DNA from: Daedaleopsis sinensis
Taxonomy: Eukaryota > Basidiomycota > Agaricomycetes > Polyporales > Polyporaceae
Direction: 5' to 3'
NCBI GenBank assembly: GCA_033807695.1
Contig: CM066305.1
Location: 434,001 to 498,000, forward strand
Length of the DNA stretch: 64,000 nt
A program made the translations under genes and the position numbers. This document shows, piece after piece, positions 62,049 to 64,000 of the stretch; the stretch's first letter is position 1; every line of letters begins with the position of its first letter. The notes under the pieces were generated by a model. The model did no database searches, was not told the DNA's origin, and saw only the letters and a program-made list of their open reading frames with translations.

Positions 62049-64000
62049 TCAGCCCTCCATCTCCCCAGGAGGAGGCGCCCCTCCACCGCCACCGCCCTGC
62101 TCCCTGTCCTTGCGCGTCGCCTTCACGACATCGTCGACACGGAGCAGGACACGGGCAGCCTCGATCGCCGTTTTCAATGTTTGCACCTGGCAAAGGGAAT
62201 CGGGGTAAGCAGCTAGCTAGAGGACGAGACACGATGCCCGAACCTTGACACTTGCGGACTCGTAGAGCCCATATTCCTTCATCTCGACAATCTTGCCCGT
62301 CTCGCCGTTGATGCCCCACGAGTGCTCGCCGTTGGCGTGCTTGGCCTATTGATATCCATTCAGTATGGAACGCCTGGTGGACAAACCCTGATGGGCACGC
62401 ACCCTGAGCTCCGTCAGCACACGGATAGCGTTCCCGCCGCAGTTCTGGACGAGAGTCCTAGGGATGACCTCCATAGCGTCCGCGACAGCGCGGAACGGCC
62501 AGCCCTCGACCCCGATCACGCTCCTCGCCTTCGCGTGCAGCCCGACGCTGATCGCCATTTCGGTCGCCCCGCCGCCCGGGGCGAGCGTCGGGTCAAAGAT
62601 GACGTTCCGCGCGACGGACATCGCGTCCGCGAGGTTCCTGTCGATCTCGTTCAGGATGTCCTTGGACGGCCCGCGGAGGAGGATCGTGCACGCCTCGGGC
62701 TCCTTGCACTGGGTGAGGAAGGTGAAGTACTCGTCGCCGATTTTCTCGATGTTGAACAGCCCGCACTTGGTGCCGACATCCGCCTCGCGGAGGTCGTCGA
62801 TCCGGTTGACGATGGTCGCACCGACCGCGCGCGCGATACGGTTGTTGTCCGTTTTGCGCACGCGGCGGATCGCGGACACGTTCGCCTTGCAGAAGAAGTG
62901 TTGGGCGTAGTCTTTCGTGAAGGCTGTTTAGAAAATGCAGAGGGGGTGAGAGCTGAGGGATGCACACCAGAGACACCCTTTTCTGTGATCACGAGGTCGG
63001 GCTTGAACTCGCAGATCTTCTCGACCATCATCCGCACCTGCTCCTCCTCGAGCTCTTGTATCCGTGCCCAATCCGCCTCCTTAGAGATCTCGATGTTCGT
63101 TTGCGACTCGCCCTTCTTGTACTCGAGGGGGCAGTCAAGCAGAACGATTCGTGGGTTGATGATCCTCCGACGCATCTTGGGGTGTGTGATGTCCTTGCTG
63201 AACATGATCCCGTCCAGCACCCTGCTCTGCTCGATCTCGCCCCCAGGAATCTTCTCAACACGCGCGTACCGCTTGATATCCACAGTTTTGAGCGAGCCCT
63301 CGTCGTGCGCGACAGTGCGGACGGCCTGAAGTGCGAGCTTGCACATGAGGTCGGACCAGCGCATGACAAACTTGGTGCCAATCGAGGTCTTGATGAGGGA
63401 GAGCATCTGCTCGTCATCATTCACGTCTATGGGGATGGATATCCGCTTGATGATCTCAAGGGCCTCCTTGAGGGCTTTGTTGTACGCAGAGATGATCACG
63501 ACAGGGTGAATGTCACGCTCGAGTTGAGATAATGATTGCGCGAGGATCTCTCCCGCTTGAGACGCGTATGAGGGGATGTTGAGGATCGAAAAGACATGGG
63601 GGGGCTCACCGAGAATGATCACACTTGTCGTACCGTCTCCGCACTCCTCGTCCTGCGTCCTGCTCAGCTCAATCATGTTCTTTGCTGCAGGGTGTGCGAC
63701 ATCGATTTCTCGAAGAATGGCGTTCCCGTCATTTGTGAGACTGCAAAATGTTCGTAAATAGGAATGAGTTACAGGGAAACTGGCAGCACCCACAGTATGC
63801 CGCCCATCGGATCCAAAATCATTTTGAGCATGGCTTTGGGGCCAAGACATGTCCTGATCACGTCGGCAACAGTCTATGTGATAACAGTCAAACCGGAAGT
63901 CAAGGAGCTGTATGTCATTGTACGCACCTTCGCGGCGGTGATATTTGAGATCTGAGCTTTTCGTCCTGACTGCCGTTCGGGCGCAGTGTCTATCGAGTAT
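62049..64000 (-). CDS. CCT3: T-complex protein 1 subunit gamma (CCT3), 5' end missing
   Basis: Six exons are visible (63928-64000, 63794-63873, 62968-63740, 62403-62923, 62244-62345 and 62049-62186); the first codons lie beyond the right edge. The protein is the gamma subunit of the cytosolic TRiC/CCT chaperonin that folds actin and tubulin with ATP. Group II chaperonin motifs seen: QISNITAAKTVADVIRTCLGP, MLKMILDPMGGI, LTNDGNAILREIDVAHPAAK and DEECGDGTTSVIILG (ATP/Mg site). LLDCPLEYKKGESQTNIEI, VSAIRRVRKTDNNRIARA and GGGATEMAIS follow. The GETGKIVEM segment, RVDDVVKATRK and a Gly-rich terminus are gamma-subunit features. Confidence 0.95.

Overview
The window looks like nuclear DNA of an agaricomycete (mushroom-forming basidiomycete), probably a wood-decay species. 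GC-rich coding DNA is broken by many introns of about 45-75 bases. The gene content includes basidiomycete family expansions: DUF6533 membrane proteins, BTB/POZ proteins, F-box-type proteins and secreted sedolisin (S53) proteases. Core eukaryotic genes confirm the nuclear setting: CDC7 kinase, RRP7, PPIL4-type cyclophilin, CCT3, P5C dehydrogenase, an SPFH protein, a WBP2-like protein and a mitochondrial DNAJC28-like protein. I saw no bacterial or viral operons, CRISPR, rRNA or convincing tRNA. Most gene models were spliced by hand from frame continuity, GT/AG borders and comparison of paralogues inside the window. Exon sums are multiples of three for every complete model given.

Layout. 0.3-1.8 kb: DUF1992/DNAJC28-like gene (-). 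3.2-5.1 kb: tandem-BTB gene (+). 5.1-14.2 kb: a direct tandem duplication of a block of about 4.4 kb, each copy carrying a DUF6533 gene (-) and an RRP7 gene (-). RRP7 is intact only in the second copy; in the first it is a pseudogene with an internal inversion. 14.7-17.1 kb: CDC7 kinase (-). 18.2-19.8 kb: F-box-type gene 1 (+). 21.6-23.1 kb: stomatin-like SPFH gene (+). 24.9-26.6 kb: single-pass membrane protein (+). 27.6-31.0 kb: large coiled-coil protein (+). 31.3-32.8 kb: PPIL4-type cyclophilin-RRM (+). 33.0-33.9 kb: single-BTB gene (+). 34.2-36.4 kb: P5C dehydrogenase (-). 36.7-39.2 kb: S53 protease A (-). 40.5-42.5 kb: third DUF6533 gene (+). 42.9-43.6 kb: WBP2-like gene (-). 45.5-48.0 kb: S53 protease B (+). 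49.5-51.1 kb: alpha/beta hydrolase (-). 51.4-55.6 kb: RGR-rich coiled-coil protein with a 1-kb intron (+). 56.5-59.0 kb: S53 protease C (+). 59.4-60.8 kb: F-box-type gene 2 (-). 62.0 kb to the right edge: CCT3, 5' end missing (-).

How it fits together. No biosynthetic cluster or defence island is apparent. The window is a mosaic of single housekeeping genes and local gene-family duplicates at different ages: DUF6533 x3, S53 x3, BTB x2, F-box-type x2. The most informative signals are the recent tandem duplication with its scrambled RRP7 copy, an 8-base microexon kept in all three DUF6533 genes, an S53 paralogue with lysine at a predicted catalytic acid position, and a repeat element shared between an intergenic region and an unusually long intron.
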